48,555 nucleotides of DNA from contig NZ_DIIM01000016.1 of assembly GCF_002420705.1 (NCBI RefSeq), forward strand, positions 1 to 48,555. The letters are read 5' to 3'. Made by a program: the position numbers and the translations under genes. This DNA is from Sphingobacterium sp. UBA5670 (lineage in GTDB: Bacteria > Bacteroidota > Bacteroidia > Sphingobacteriales > Sphingobacteriaceae). The stretch's first letter is position 1, and each line of letters opens with the position of its first letter. A model generated the notes under the pieces. It was not told where the DNA came from, ran no database searches, and saw only the letters and a list, made by a program, of their open reading frames with translations. This document shows, piece by piece, positions 8,320 through 17,345 of this stretch.

Positions 8320-8817
8320 TTATTGTTGATCTTTATAAAGATTCCAATAATTAAAGTCTGTCATTGGAGCATCCGTTATTCCAATAGACCGGCCCATTGT
8401 GACGATCTGTCCTCTATGGTATGTGCCGTGAAGGATAAGTTGTTGTATGTATTCATACTTCGTGAAATCGCATTGAAACCATGGTGATTCCACTTTGATA
8501 TTTTTTTCCAGATCTAATTCAGATAACTTTTGTACATAGGCTATAAGTTGAGCTGAGCTTCTTTTTAGAGCTTCAAATATTTCTTCTTTTGTCGATAGCT
8601 TTTTTTCAAAATCAAAATCATTGCTTTCTGAAATATGGCTCCACCAGTATTCCTGTGTCTGCAAGATATGGTTCAAGGTTTGTAAAATGGTCGGAAAGCT
8701 TGAGGGAACCTCTTGGTTAAGTTGCTCCTCCGATTTATCAGCTAGCCAATTTATATATTTGTTGACGACCCAATTGTTATACTCGACGCTTTTAGTAACT
8801 AATGTTTTTAAACTCAT
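8320..8817 (-). CDS. DinB family protein
   Basis: 165 residues, standard for DinB four-helix-bundle proteins. The first metal ligand lies in ILQTLNHILQTQEYWW (about 44-59) and the C-terminal motif HGTYHRGQIVTMGRSIG (about 128-144) supplies the two further His residues. It ends with the common Trp/Tyr tail DFNYWNLYKDQQ. Function is probably thiol- or metal-dependent transfer or hydrolysis in the cytosol; no substrate can be named. It is a stand-alone gene divergent from the GH29 fucosidase gene. It differs strongly from the DinB protein at 1577-2077, so the two are not a recent duplication. Confidence 0.88.
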   Translation of the reverse strand: MSLKTLVTKSVEYNNWVVNKYINWLADKSEEQLNQEVPSSFPTILQTLNHILQTQEYWWSHISESNDFDFEKKLSTKEEIFEALKRSSAQLIAYVQKLSELDLEKNIKVESPWFQCDFTKYEYIQQLILHGTYHRGQIVTMGRSIGITDAPMTDFNYWNLYKDQQ

Positions 8818-9143
8818 AATTTCGGGATAGAATGGCGTTTAGTGAATTGTTTACTAAATATAAATCCTTTTTCGAAAAAATGTATATTAAATTTCTCGGT
8901 CGCCTGTTTAAAAACCAGCTTTGGCAATTTTTATTTTCTATACAATCATGGCTGATATAAAGTTGTAATTTTTCAGCGTAACTTATTTGCAATAAATAGA
9001 AAGTATTGTTCATATTTTCTATATTTATTTTGCAGTATATCTCGCAATAGCAGAAAGGTTTAGCTTTTGCGCATGTAAGCAAGCTACGATTAAAAGATCC
9101 AACAGCTGCTTTTGCAGTATTGAACTAACCAATATAAATTAAT
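8818..9143. other. Divergent intergenic region
   Basis: 326 bp between the DinB gene and the GH29 gene, rich in A and T. A minus-strand frame across it (8792-9082) has no family resemblance and no ribosome binding site. A TATATTTA near 8860 could be the -7 element for the DinB gene. No other structure is seen. Confidence 0.4.
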
Positions 9144-10199
9144 ATGATAAAAGTAACGCACTGTTTTCTTTCTCTAATGACCATGTTATTTATAAACATG
9201 GGATACGCCCAAGTTAATTATTTACAGGAATCCAAAAAGGATTTCGACAAACGGATGCAATGGTTTAGAGAGGCAAAGTATGGAATGTTTATTCATTTTG
9301 GGCTTTATAGTCAACTCGGAGGAATATATAAAGGGAACTCCACCAAAGGATATGCTGAGTGGATACAATCGGAAATGAATATTCCGAAGAATACGTATTC
9401 AGAACTAATCAATACATGGAACCCCAAAGACTTTAATGCCGACAGTATTGTTCGATTGGCTAAGGATGCTGGTATGAAATACATTGTTCTGACTACTAAA
9501 CACCACGAGGGATTTTGCTTGTGGGATTCTCCCTATACAGATTACGATATTGCTTCGACGCCAATGAGTGGAAGAGATCTGGTAAAGGAGTTATCTACAG
9601 CCTGTAAAAAAGCCGGAATCAGATTTGGTACTTACTATAGCATTATCGATTGGCACCACAATTCACAATATGTTGATCCCAAGGGTAAAGGTGATTGGGG
9701 GCAGATACTGATGAAACCGGAACAGAAGGCTGCTTATATTCAATACATGAAAAATCAATTGAAGGAATTGGTTGATAAATATGATACAGATATCCTTTGG
9801 TTTGACGGAGACTGGGTGAATTGGTGGGATATGGCCGCAGGGGAGGATCTGTACCAATATCTACGCAAATTGAAACCCTCTCTTATCATTAATAACCGCG
9901 TAGCAAAGCGTGATCAATTTAAGCGTGATTTTGGAACGCCTGAGCAAGAACATCCGGGAGCTGCATTGGATTACGACTGGGAAGCCTGTTATACCCTAAA
10001 CAATTCTTGGGGATACAAAAAGTCAGACAATAATTGGAAATCTCCAATGGATGTAAATAACAAGCTGCACGAGATCAATGAAAAAGGTGGAAATCTGTTG
10101 CTCAATATTGGGCCTGATGCGAATGGAAATGTACCCATAGCCAGTAGGGAAATTTTGTTAAAAGCTGCGGCGGAGCGGAAAAACAACCAGACTTTATAA
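9144..10199 (+). CDS. Secreted alpha-L-fucosidase, GH29, catalytic domain only
   Basis: 351 residues with a signal peptide ending near GYAQ (23). The GH29 barrel is complete: WFREAKYGMFIHFGLYS (40-56), VLTTKHHEGFCLWDS (115-129), the nucleophile Asp221 in ILWFDGDW, INNRV, and the end of the barrel GGNLLLNIGPDANGNV. Retaining GH29 enzymes release fucose from glycans. The protein stops about 20 residues after the barrel, whereas most GH29 enzymes carry a further beta-sandwich domain of about 100 residues. The terminal ILLKAAAERKNNQTL looks unlike the usual ending, so truncation by mutation or a natural single-domain form are both possible. Neighbours (EthD-like, GH141-like) suggest a glycan degradation role in the periplasm. 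Confidence 0.9.
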   Translation: MIKVTHCFLSLMTMLFINMGYAQVNYLQESKKDFDKRMQWFREAKYGMFIHFGLYSQLGGIYKGNSTKGYAEWIQSEMNIPKNTYSELINTWNPKDFNADSIVRLAKDAGMKYIVLTTKHHEGFCLWDSPYTDYDIASTPMSGRDLVKELSTACKKAGIRFGTYYSIIDWHHNSQYVDPKGKGDWGQILMKPEQKAAYIQYMKNQLKELVDKYDTDILWFDGDWVNWWDMAAGEDLYQYLRKLKPSLIINNRVAKRDQFKRDFGTPEQEHPGAALDYDWEACYTLNNSWGYKKSDNNWKSPMDVNNKLHEINEKGGNLLLNIGPDANGNVPIASREILLKAAAERKNNQTL

Positions 10200-10274
10200 T
10201 AATCGCTGATTATCGATTTTTGACAAAGGCTATAGGAAAAAAAGAATGTTATTTAATCTTACTTATCAACAGCT

Positions 10275-10682
10275 ATGAAAACAAAACACATTTTAGTTCT
10301 GGTGCTGATCACCATGTTATTGGGGGTTCAGCACCGTGTAAAGGCAGATCCACCTTTTCATAAAAAAGGGATGATCAAGGTCTCGATCTTTTATCCAAAT
10401 GGACCTGGAAAGACATTTGATTGGAGCTATTATATCCCTCAACATATTGCGCTTGTCAAACAAGTTTACGGTAAAGCATTGAAAGGTGTAACTATTGATA
10501 AGGGACTTTCGGGACGTAGCTCGGAAGCTGGACCAACTTATTTAGCAATTTGCCATTTATACTTTGATTCGATTGCAGCCTATCAGGATCCTTTAAAAGA
10601 AAATGGGAAAAAATTTGCTGAAGATTTTCCAAAATATACGAATATTACTCCAGAGGTACAGATTAGTGAAGTTATTCAATAG
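10275..10682 (+). CDS. EthD family (dimeric alpha/beta barrel) protein with signal peptide
   Basis: 135 residues. An N-terminal hydrophobic stretch (KHILVLVLITMLLGVQHRVKA) indicates export. The remainder matches the EthD ferredoxin-like domain: MIKVSIFYPNGPGKTFDWSYYIPQHIALVK (about 34-63), LYFDSIAAYQ and FAEDFPKYTNITPEVQISEV. EthD was named from an ether-degradation cluster, but the domain is widespread and often of unknown role. Export is unusual, since most relatives are cytosolic. It lies 75 nt after the GH29 gene on the same strand and ends before a hairpin, so cotranscription with GH29 is possible. Confidence 0.78.
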   Translation: MKTKHILVLVLITMLLGVQHRVKADPPFHKKGMIKVSIFYPNGPGKTFDWSYYIPQHIALVKQVYGKALKGVTIDKGLSGRSSEAGPTYLAICHLYFDSIAAYQDPLKENGKKFAEDFPKYTNITPEVQISEVIQ

Positions 10683-10751
10683 AACATTAGTTGACTGGAC
10701 GAAATATCATAGTTCATATTCATATGATCTATGGTATGGATACACGAATAG

Positions 10752-10786
10752 AAAAGTCGTCTGTGCATTGCAAACGACTTTATTTT
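10752..10786 (+). terminator. Putative terminator after the EthD-like gene
   Basis: AAAGTCGT (10753-10760) pairs with ACGACTTT (10774-10781), followed by TATTTTAT. Confidence 0.65.
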
Positions 10787-10864
10787 ATGACCTTAACCGC
10801 TTTGCTATATATGCAGTTTATATCCGGTATAGTCCTGCTAGAAATTAATATGAACGACTAAATT

Positions 10865-13255
10865 ATGAAGAGATCTCTCATGCTATTCCCTAAATTATTA
10901 TTTATTGGCTTAACCTGTGCCGTTACCCTTGGTGTGTATGGGCAACAGTCTGGCTCGGTCAAACGCATTTATATCAGCACAAAAGGAAGCGATCGAAACC
11001 AGGGGACTATAGATAGTCCCTATGCCACAGCCGACGCTGCACTGCGCTCGGTAGAAAAATATAAAAACGGGAAAAATACCCCAGGCATCGAAATCATTTT
11101 TATGGCTGGGACTTATCAGCTGGACAAGCCGATCCAGATGTCCGCCGTAGTATCGGGTACAACAACACATCCCTTGCGGATCAAATCCGCAGATGGAGCA
11201 AAGGTTATACTGAGTGGTGCCAAATCTCTTGACCTCAAATGGCAAGAAGGTGATCACGGTATTTGGGCAGCCAAGGTGCCCAGAGGAACAAACTTCCAAA
11301 GTTTATATGCTAATGATAAGCATCTTGTCCGGGCACGTTATCCAAACTATGATCCCACTGTCTTGCCATTTCAAGGTTATGCTGCAGATGCATTAAGTCC
11401 CGAACGTGTAGCAACCTGGAAAAACCCTAAGGGCGGAATTGTACATGCTTTGCATGCTGGTCGCTGGGGAGGATTCCATTATGAGATTACAGGAAAAGAT
11501 GGCTTATCAACAGTTACACTTGAAGGTGGACAGCAAAATAATCGTCCCAGCAAAATGCACGAGACCTATCGCTTTGTAGAGAATATTTTTGAAGAACTCG
11601 ATACCTTTCAGGAGTGGTATCTGGACGAGCAGGAAGCAACATTATATTTTATGCCGGCTAAAGGAATTAATCCGAATCAACTGAAGTTTGTGGCTCCACA
11701 ATTGGAAAATTTGATCAACCTGTCTGGATCATCTTCCAATCCAGTACATGATATTGAGGTTAGTGGCCTTTGCTTTATGTATACTGCTCCAACCTTTATG
11801 AAAACAGCCGAACCCTTATTGCGCAGTGACTGGACGATCTACCGACAAGGGGCCTTGATGATTGAGGGTGCTGAAAACTGTACCTTCCGTGCGAACGATT
11901 TTATTGAATTAGGCGGGAATGCAATTTTCGTTAATAAGTACAACCGAGGTCTAAAGATTGAAGGCAACCGGATCGAACAGGTCGGCGCTGGGGCAATCAA
12001 CTTTGTAGGAGATCCGGAGGCGGTCCGTTCACCTTCATTTCGCTATGAAAAATTTGTTCCGTTTGACCAAATGGATACCATCAAGGGACCAAGAACCAAT
12101 AATTATCCCAAGGACTGTGAGGCCAGCGACAATCTGATTCATAACATTGGATTGATTGAAAAACAAGTTGCAGGCGTACAGGTTTCTATGGCTGAATCGT
12201 TACGGATTTTGCACAATACTATTTACAATGTGCCCCGTGCGGGTATCAATGTAGGCGATGGCACCTGGGGAGGTCATGAGATCGCCTATAACGATGTCTT
12301 TAATACGGTCTTGGAAACCAGTGATCATGGCGCTTTCAATTCTTGGGGACGCGACCGGTTTTGGCATCCCAATCGCAAAGAGATGGATGAACTGACGACG
12401 AAACATCCGAATTTAATATTGCTTGATGCAATCAAAACAACCAAAATTCATGACAATAGATTTCGATGTGATCACGGTTGGGATATTGATTTGGACGACG
12501 GATCTTCCAACTATGAGATCTACAACAATCTCTGTTTAAGCGGAGGATTAAAGCTTAGAGAGGGATTTTATCGCAAAGTATATAATAATGTGATGATCAA
12601 CAATGGTTTCCATCCGCATGTCTGGTTTCAGCATAGTCATGACGTCTTCCGTAATAATATCGTGATGCAGTCCCATCAGGATATCCAGGTCAAATATTGG
12701 GGCGAAGAGGTAGACCATAATATCTATGGACTGCAGGGTGACTTAGAAAAAGATCAGGCGAAAGGCATAGAAAAAGATGGTCGTGTTATTCAATTGAACT
12801 TTACGAATCCTGCACATGGCGACTTCCGATTGAAGAACTGGAAAGATCAAGGTTTTAAGAATTTTGATATGCTGCATTTTGGAGTTATCAGTAAAAGACT
12901 TAAAACTCTTTCCGCTAGTCCTGAAATACCGCAGCCGATCCAATCCTTGGCAAAGGAGCAGGGGGGCAGGTGGACCTGGAAGTCGGGCTTATTTAAATCT
13001 GTGGAGACCTTGGGCGAGCAGTCGGCTGCCGGCCTACCCTCGGTAAACGGCGTGCTTCTACTCCAGTTGGATGAAAAAAGCAATCTTTATAGAAGCGGTT
13101 TGCGTGTCGGTGATGTTGTATTGAATTATCAGGGCGAGAAAATAGATCAATTAATAGACCTGCAACAAGCGATTAAAAAGCATGTACACGCTGACAAGCC
13201 AAAGGTGTTAATTTTTAGAAACCAACAACAGCAGGAATTAACCCTGCAGCTGTAG
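10865..13255 (+). CDS. Secreted right-handed beta-helix protein (GH141-like) with C-terminal PDZ domain
   Basis: 796 residues with a signal peptide (cleavage near VYGQQ, 27). The N-terminal part starts RIYISTKGSDRNQGTIDSPY (33-52), typical of large beta-helix glycosidases, and is followed by many short helix rungs (for example IEGAENCTFRANDFIEL, ILHNTIYNVPRAGINVG, SNYEIYNNLCLSGG). The DHGAFNSWGRDRF and HGWDIDLDDGSSNYEIYNN blocks resemble the GH141 family, whose founding member is an alpha-L-fucosidase acting on pectin; the assignment is by motif memory only. The last ~95 residues form a PDZ-like domain (LYRSGLRVGDVVLNYQGEKI, then DLQQAIKK). It sits next to a GH29 fucosidase, suggesting related substrates. 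Alternative: another beta-helix lyase or sulfated-glycan enzyme. Confidence 0.75.
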   Translation: MKRSLMLFPKLLFIGLTCAVTLGVYGQQSGSVKRIYISTKGSDRNQGTIDSPYATADAALRSVEKYKNGKNTPGIEIIFMAGTYQLDKPIQMSAVVSGTTTHPLRIKSADGAKVILSGAKSLDLKWQEGDHGIWAAKVPRGTNFQSLYANDKHLVRARYPNYDPTVLPFQGYAADALSPERVATWKNPKGGIVHALHAGRWGGFHYEITGKDGLSTVTLEGGQQNNRPSKMHETYRFVENIFEELDTFQEWYLDEQEATLYFMPAKGINPNQLKFVAPQLENLINLSGSSSNPVHDIEVSGLCFMYTAPTFMKTAEPLLRSDWTIYRQGALMIEGAENCTFRANDFIELGGNAIFVNKYNRGLKIEGNRIEQVGAGAINFVGDPEAVRSPSFRYEKFVPFDQMDTIKGPRTNNYPKDCEASDNLIHNIGLIEKQVAGVQVSMAESLRILHNTIYNVPRAGINVGDGTWGGHEIAYNDVFNTVLETSDHGAFNSWGRDRFWHPNRKEMDELTTKHPNLILLDAIKTTKIHDNRFRCDHGWDIDLDDGSSNYEIYNNLCLSGGLKLREGFYRKVYNNVMINNGFHPHVWFQHSHDVFRNNIVMQSHQDIQVKYWGEEVDHNIYGLQGDLEKDQAKGIEKDGRVIQLNFTNPAHGDFRLKNWKDQGFKNFDMLHFGVISKRLKTLSASPEIPQPIQSLAKEQGGRWTWKSGLFKSVETLGEQSAAGLPSVNGVLLLQLDEKSNLYRSGLRVGDVVLNYQGEKIDQLIDLQQAIKKHVHADKPKVLIFRNQQQQELTLQL

Positions 13256-13828
13256 TAAATTTTCTATGGGCTGATTGAAATATAGCATTGTAGTTGGACA
13301 TGCGCTACAGCTCTTGTGATAATTTAGCATTAAACTAAGGTAGTTTTGATAGATCGAGCATCTTATGACGATACTTTTTTATTAATAATTTTTATTTCCA
13401 TTGGGACTATAGAGCATCTTGGTTGTCATTATAGCAGTGTGTCAACATTTAATGGAGTAGACACATGATAATAAATTCTTATTCGTATTAATGATATATA
13501 AGGCTGTACAGCACTCATGTGTTGGCAGCCTTATTGTTTTAATTCCGAAAGAGATCTAATAAAAGAGGGTAATGGTGAGGCACATGAAAGTATAAAGCAG
13601 CAATTATTTAACGGGCTATAATAAACGCGAGAAGCTTGAAAGTCTAAGTATAAAAGCAGAAGAAAGTAAATACAATGCGTAGTGGTGAATGTAAGTGAAG
13701 CCATAACTATAGCTGTAAAGATGAGGACGCAACTTCGCTGGTATTGGATGATCTAGCCTAATTTCTTAAACTGGCTTAAGTTTAAACTGTCTTTGTTCTC
13801 TTAAATTTGATTGATATAATTTTATCTC
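13256..13828. other. Gap without an intact gene
   Basis: 573 bp. A hairpin at 13500-13532 (AAGGCTG pairing with CAGCCTT, then TTGTTTT) could terminate the beta-helix gene. A short protein-like frame (NKREKLESLSIKAEESKYNA) near 13620-13680 is bounded by stops and may be a relic. A promoter-like TAAATTTG lies at 13802-13809 before the DoxX gene. Confidence 0.4.
13802..13809 (+). promoter_or_regulatory. Putative promoter -7 element of the DoxX gene
   Basis: TAAATTTG fits TAnnTTTG, with the ATG about 20 nt downstream. The -33 element is unclear. Confidence 0.4.
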
Positions 13829-14260
13829 ATGTATAGTCAACTATTTGTACGTTTAGCTGTGTCTACAGCATTTTTATCTGCTGTGGCAGATCGTTTGGGC
13901 CTTTGGGGAGCACCAGGAGCAGCTCATGTTTCCTGGGGAAATTGGGCCAATTTTGTGGCCTATTCCAATACGCTTAATTTTTTTGTGCCTGAATCTTTCG
14001 GTAATGTACTTGCTATCGGTGCAACATTCTTAGAGGTTATTTTAGCGATCTTGCTGCTGGTTGGCTATAAGTTGCGTTTTAGTGCATTAATTGCTGGTAT
14101 TCTGTTGATTAGCTTTGCGATGGTAATGACCCTATCGTTAGGGATCAAATCGACTTTTGATTATTCGGTCTGGGTAGGAGCGGCTGTCTGTTTTCTGCTG
14201 CGTAGCGCTGATAACTTTCCGTTTAGCATAGACCGGTATATTGAACTTCGAAAAAAGTAA
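13829..14260 (+). CDS. DoxX family membrane protein
   Basis: 143 residues with about four hydrophobic segments: the N-terminal VRLAVSTAFLSAVADRLGLWG (about 7-27), NVLAIGATFLEVILAILLLVG (about 59-79), FSALIAGILLISFAMVMTLSLG and YSVWVGAAVCFLLR. The pattern of an amphipathic first segment and the Glu in the second (FLEVILAILLL) is typical of DoxX/DoxD-like inner-membrane proteins. Some DoxX proteins are linked to oxidative or thiol stress, but most have no known reaction. It stands alone, convergent with the secreted protein gene at 14364-15656 across a shared terminator. Confidence 0.85.
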   Translation: MYSQLFVRLAVSTAFLSAVADRLGLWGAPGAAHVSWGNWANFVAYSNTLNFFVPESFGNVLAIGATFLEVILAILLLVGYKLRFSALIAGILLISFAMVMTLSLGIKSTFDYSVWVGAAVCFLLRSADNFPFSIDRYIELRKK

Positions 14261-14320
14261 ATGGATAGACAAAGAATGGAACGATGGTTTTCTCGTATTT
14301 AATTGTATTTATAAATGCCT

Positions 14321-14359
14321 AAAAAAGCCGCTAAAACAAAATGGTTTAACGGCTTTTTT
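14321..14359. terminator. Bidirectional terminator
   Basis: AAAAAAGCCGCTAAA pairs imperfectly with TTTAACGGCTTTTTT between convergent genes. Confidence 0.88.
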
Positions 14360-14363
14360 AGAA

Positions 14364-15656
14364 TTACATTTCCTTTAAGTTTACCTCTTTCTTTTCACCA
14401 TCTTTGTCAATAGTGACATGTTTTTCAACATTGGCTTTGTCGACATAAGAGGACCTAGCTGTACCATAATTTGTCGTGGAACCTGTATAGCCCCAATAGT
14501 TATAATAATTAGTATAGCCCGATACATAGGAATAGTTGTACGAATTGGTAAAATCGAAGCTGGCCATAACGACATAGGCACCAGGCATGAGGTCTGCAAA
14601 CTCGAAATGGCCTTCATCATCATATACCTTCGCTTTTTTAACAGCATAACCGAAATCAGGATCTAATGGAACTTCCTGAACCTTTTTCTGTTTACGGATC
14701 ATTTTATTGACTTCCAGCCATTCTTCGTAATAGGCAGAGTTGGCAAAAAGAGTAATTTCTGTCCCTTTTGGAGCATATTGCTTTTTGGCTGTATTCACGA
14801 GTCCGCCAAGTCTTTTTCCGGAACTGGATCGTGCGTAGGCAGTTCCGATAATAACACTGTTCCCCTGGGAAATTTGCTGGGCGGCTTGTTCTTTGTTGAA
14901 TCTATTTTTAATAGGTTGATAGTCCAGTTCCTCATTTACCGTAATTTCCCACTTGCCATTTCCCATAGACATTTCCCTTTGCCATAATCGATGATCTTTC
15001 TTATCGATGACGTAATTATAGATGGCTCCGGTACTTTCTTCTAAAAGTGTGACCAGCCAGCTGTTGTGCTTGCCTGTTTTTGGCGAACCATAACTGTAGC
15101 TCTTTACTTCCTTGATAGTATAGTCTTCGACAAAAATGTCCGAATCACTATTGTAATAGAATTGCGGGATGCGCGCTTTATAACCAACGTCTAAAGGTAG
15201 GGCTGAAATCATGTGGTCGGTCCAGTTAAAATCGACAAACGATCTAGTTGGCTTTAAGTTGATCTTTTTTTCCTTTTTGGTTTTCTTCGAATAATAATTA
15301 CCTGTAATTGTTTCACCAAAGTTGAGGTTCACTTTTGTTTCCTTGCCATCACTGGTATAGCTGATAGGCTGAAGTGTTTTTGCATCAGCGACAGTCGTGC
15401 GGATGGAGGTCCAGGCGTTATCCTTGGGAACATAGGTATTGGTTAAGGTCAGTTGATTGTTGGCGGCTACAATATCGTAGGTCAATGATCCTTGTTTGTC
15501 CCAAGTGTTATCTTTGACATAATAGACCGTATATAGTGATTTTTCTGGTTTTATATTACTGGTATTGATATCCCCGCTACCTGGACTGACGGTCTTTTGA
15601 CACAATCCTGTAACAGGAAATAGGCCTATTCCCAATACAAAGGCATATAATTTCAT
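14364..15656 (-). CDS. Secreted protein of unknown function, DUF3108-like N-terminal half
   Basis: 430 residues with a signal peptide (MKLYAFVLGIGLFPVTGLCQ). Residues about 45-240 are beta-rich, with measures such as PISYTSDGKETKVNLNFG and GYKARIPQFYYNSD. They resemble the DUF3108 or lipocalin-like domains of Bacteroidota that report a conversion of a measured field, but I cannot assign a ligand. From about 270 the sequence VIIGTAYARSSSGKRLGGL suggests a carboxypeptidase-regulatory-like (transthyretin fold) domain ending in a Tyr/Asn/Gly-rich segment (about 375-410). Function is unknown; the location is periplasmic or surface. It is upstream of, but separate from, the M56 gene on the same strand. 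Confidence 0.65.
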   Translation of the reverse strand: MKLYAFVLGIGLFPVTGLCQKTVSPGSGDINTSNIKPEKSLYTVYYVKDNTWDKQGSLTYDIVAANNQLTLTNTYVPKDNAWTSIRTTVADAKTLQPISYTSDGKETKVNLNFGETITGNYYSKKTKKEKKINLKPTRSFVDFNWTDHMISALPLDVGYKARIPQFYYNSDSDIFVEDYTIKEVKSYSYGSPKTGKHNSWLVTLLEESTGAIYNYVIDKKDHRLWQREMSMGNGKWEITVNEELDYQPIKNRFNKEQAAQQISQGNSVIIGTAYARSSSGKRLGGLVNTAKKQYAPKGTEITLFANSAYYEEWLEVNKMIRKQKKVQEVPLDPDFGYAVKKAKVYDDEGHFEFADLMPGAYVVMASFDFTNSYNYSYVSGYTNYYNYWGYTGSTTNYGTARSSYVDKANVEKHVTIDKDGEKKEVNLKEM

Positions 15657-15977
15657 ATATGTGAACTATAGTTAATGAAAAAACAAGTTGTTTTCTTGTT
15701 CGATTTATTTATCTAAGGTAATAAAAAAGATTTTTATTTTTTTGCTGGGGATAGCTTCATCGAATGGTTTTATGCTTATTGGAAATTTGGGGTCGTAACA
15801 TTTTGGAGTTTGTTCGCATGTTAGTGCTAAGCTGAAGGGAAAAATAAAACGGAGGTAATTTATATTTCGTTAGGTAATCATGTTTTCAGCGATTGAAAGG
15901 CAAATGAGCTTGAAGCGGTCAGATGTTACAATAAGAGGAAAATTATTCCTCTTATTGTTATTCAGAGCGGTACTTTT
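15657..15977. other. Gap between secreted-protein and M56 genes
   Basis: 321 bp. It contains the M56-gene terminator described separately and otherwise only AT-rich sequence with no supportable gene. A plus-strand 62-codon frame (15880-16068) is opposite the end of the M56 gene and is not supported. Confidence 0.4.
15928..15958. terminator. Terminator of the BlaI-M56 operon
   Basis: ACAATAAGAGGAA and TTCCTCTTATTGT form a perfect 13-bp stem around AATTA, 20 nt beyond the M56 stop. Confidence 0.8.
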
Positions 15978-17345
15978 CTATCTTTTGTTCAGTGTATTTA
16001 CCTCTACTTCTGGTTTTCCTTTTAAGACAATCCTTACAGTTTTTTCTTCGTGTAACTGCAGGTCTTGATTCGAATTGACATTCGCATTTGCAGAAACATT
16101 GATCCGTCTTGGTTGCCGTGGTTGAATATTTTCGACCTTTACTTCTTCAATTATCGGTGAAACATTTTTTGATGGAGCAGGCTCTATTTGAGTATCCGCA
16201 AATTTGATTCGTTCAACACGTACCTCATCGACTATTTTCGGTGATTTTTGAGGTGGGGTAGATTTTTTCTTGGGTGCCGGGAAACGTATTTTATCTTCTT
16301 GCTGGTAAGCAGCGCTCGGCTGGGATTTCATTGGAGCTGTAATATCTTTTTTCGGAGGACTAGGCCGGGTTTCGTTAGCTTTGGGAGCACCTGGTTGCCT
16401 TGAGGCTGGTGGAGCTGTTAAAGGTTTGGCTGGTTTCTCTTTTTCTGTTTTAGCCGGCGTTGTTTTTTGTGCCTCTACATGTGTTGAAAACAAGATAGAA
16501 ATGGCTGCTGTCAGTAATAAAGTAAGCCCGGGCATTAGCAAGAGCCTACCTTTGGTTGTTCTTTTTTGTAACATAATTAATCGTTTTTTTGTTGTTAAGA
16601 AATTAAAATTACTGGCCGGTAATGCGTTTATATCAGGTGTGGACATACTCCACTCGATAATCAAATGTTGGTATCTCAATTTTTCATGAACCTGAACGAC
16701 TGCATGATCTGCAAGGTATTCGTGCGTTTGTCGAATCGATTTTTGGATAAAATAGATAAAGGGATTGAACCAAAGAAGTATACACGATAGCTGCATGAAA
16801 AGTACATCGACAGAATGGTATTGATTCGCATGCGCTTGTTCGTGGGCTATAATTGACTGATCAATAATCCCCCGTTGATAGGCTTCCTTGGGAACATAAA
16901 TTTTTTGAAAAAATGAAAATGGTGTTTTTAAACCTGTTATAACATAAATGGAATGATCATTGCTTGGCGCAGCAGCATGAATATAAGCCAAGAATTTGCG
17001 ATATAACAATAACTGTTTCGACAGTAATGCTATGGCGACAATTGCATAAACCAGCAGAACAATGCTGTACCAATCGATAGGATCGTGATGGGGAAGTGCT
17101 AAATCCATTGTCTGCCGCATATTGACTGCTGCAAGGGAGCGGGATGTATTGCTTCCGTCGCTGAATAAGTTCGGAATATCAAATGGAACAACAATCGTTA
17201 TCAAAGGAATGATGGCAGACGAAGGGATAATTCCAAGTAAATAAAGCCGGTTAAATACGAGCAGCTTCTGATTGCGTAGTACCGACCAATAGATAAGATA
17301 CAGTAAACCCGAACAGGTTATCAATTTTCCAATGTATAGGATCAT
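15978..17345 (-). CDS. BlaR1-like M56 family membrane metallopeptidase
   Basis: 455 residues. Three N-terminal membrane segments (about 3-22, 35-55, 92-112) precede a cytosolic zinc protease loop with HEQAH (168-172) and a third-ligand region HEYLAD (208-213), followed by a fourth segment (about 272-292). The periplasmic tail is Pro/Lys/Ala-rich (about 295-375) and carries two similar motifs (VDEVRVERIKFAD and IEEVKVENIQPR). There is no penicillin-binding sensor domain, so beta-lactam sensing is not supported. In M56/BlaI systems the protease is activated by an extracellular signal and destroys or frees the repressor. Its start overlaps the repressor gene by 4 nt (ATGA-type), so the two are translationally coupled. 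Confidence 0.9.
   Translation of the reverse strand: MILYIGKLITCSGLLYLIYWSVLRNQKLLVFNRLYLLGIIPSSAIIPLITIVVPFDIPNLFSDGSNTSRSLAAVNMRQTMDLALPHHDPIDWYSIVLLVYAIVAIALLSKQLLLYRKFLAYIHAAAPSNDHSIYVITGLKTPFSFFQKIYVPKEAYQRGIIDQSIIAHEQAHANQYHSVDVLFMQLSCILLWFNPFIYFIQKSIRQTHEYLADHAVVQVHEKLRYQHLIIEWSMSTPDINALPASNFNFLTTKKRLIMLQKRTTKGRLLLMPGLTLLLTAAISILFSTHVEAQKTTPAKTEKEKPAKPLTAPPASRQPGAPKANETRPSPPKKDITAPMKSQPSAAYQQEDKIRFPAPKKKSTPPQKSPKIVDEVRVERIKFADTQIEPAPSKNVSPIIEEVKVENIQPRQPRRINVSANANVNSNQDLQLHEEKTVRIVLKGKPEVEVNTLNKR

Noticed and set aside
8792..9082. 96-codon minus-strand frame upstream of the DinB gene
   Set aside because: Lies in an AT-rich divergent intergenic region, no ribosome binding site, composition rich in Asn/Ile/Tyr as expected for random AT-rich frames.
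10910..11299. 129-codon minus-strand frame inside the beta-helix gene
   Set aside because: Antisense shadow of a well-supported gene.
16381..16689. 102-codon plus-strand frame inside the M56 gene
   Set aside because: Antisense to a well-supported coding region.
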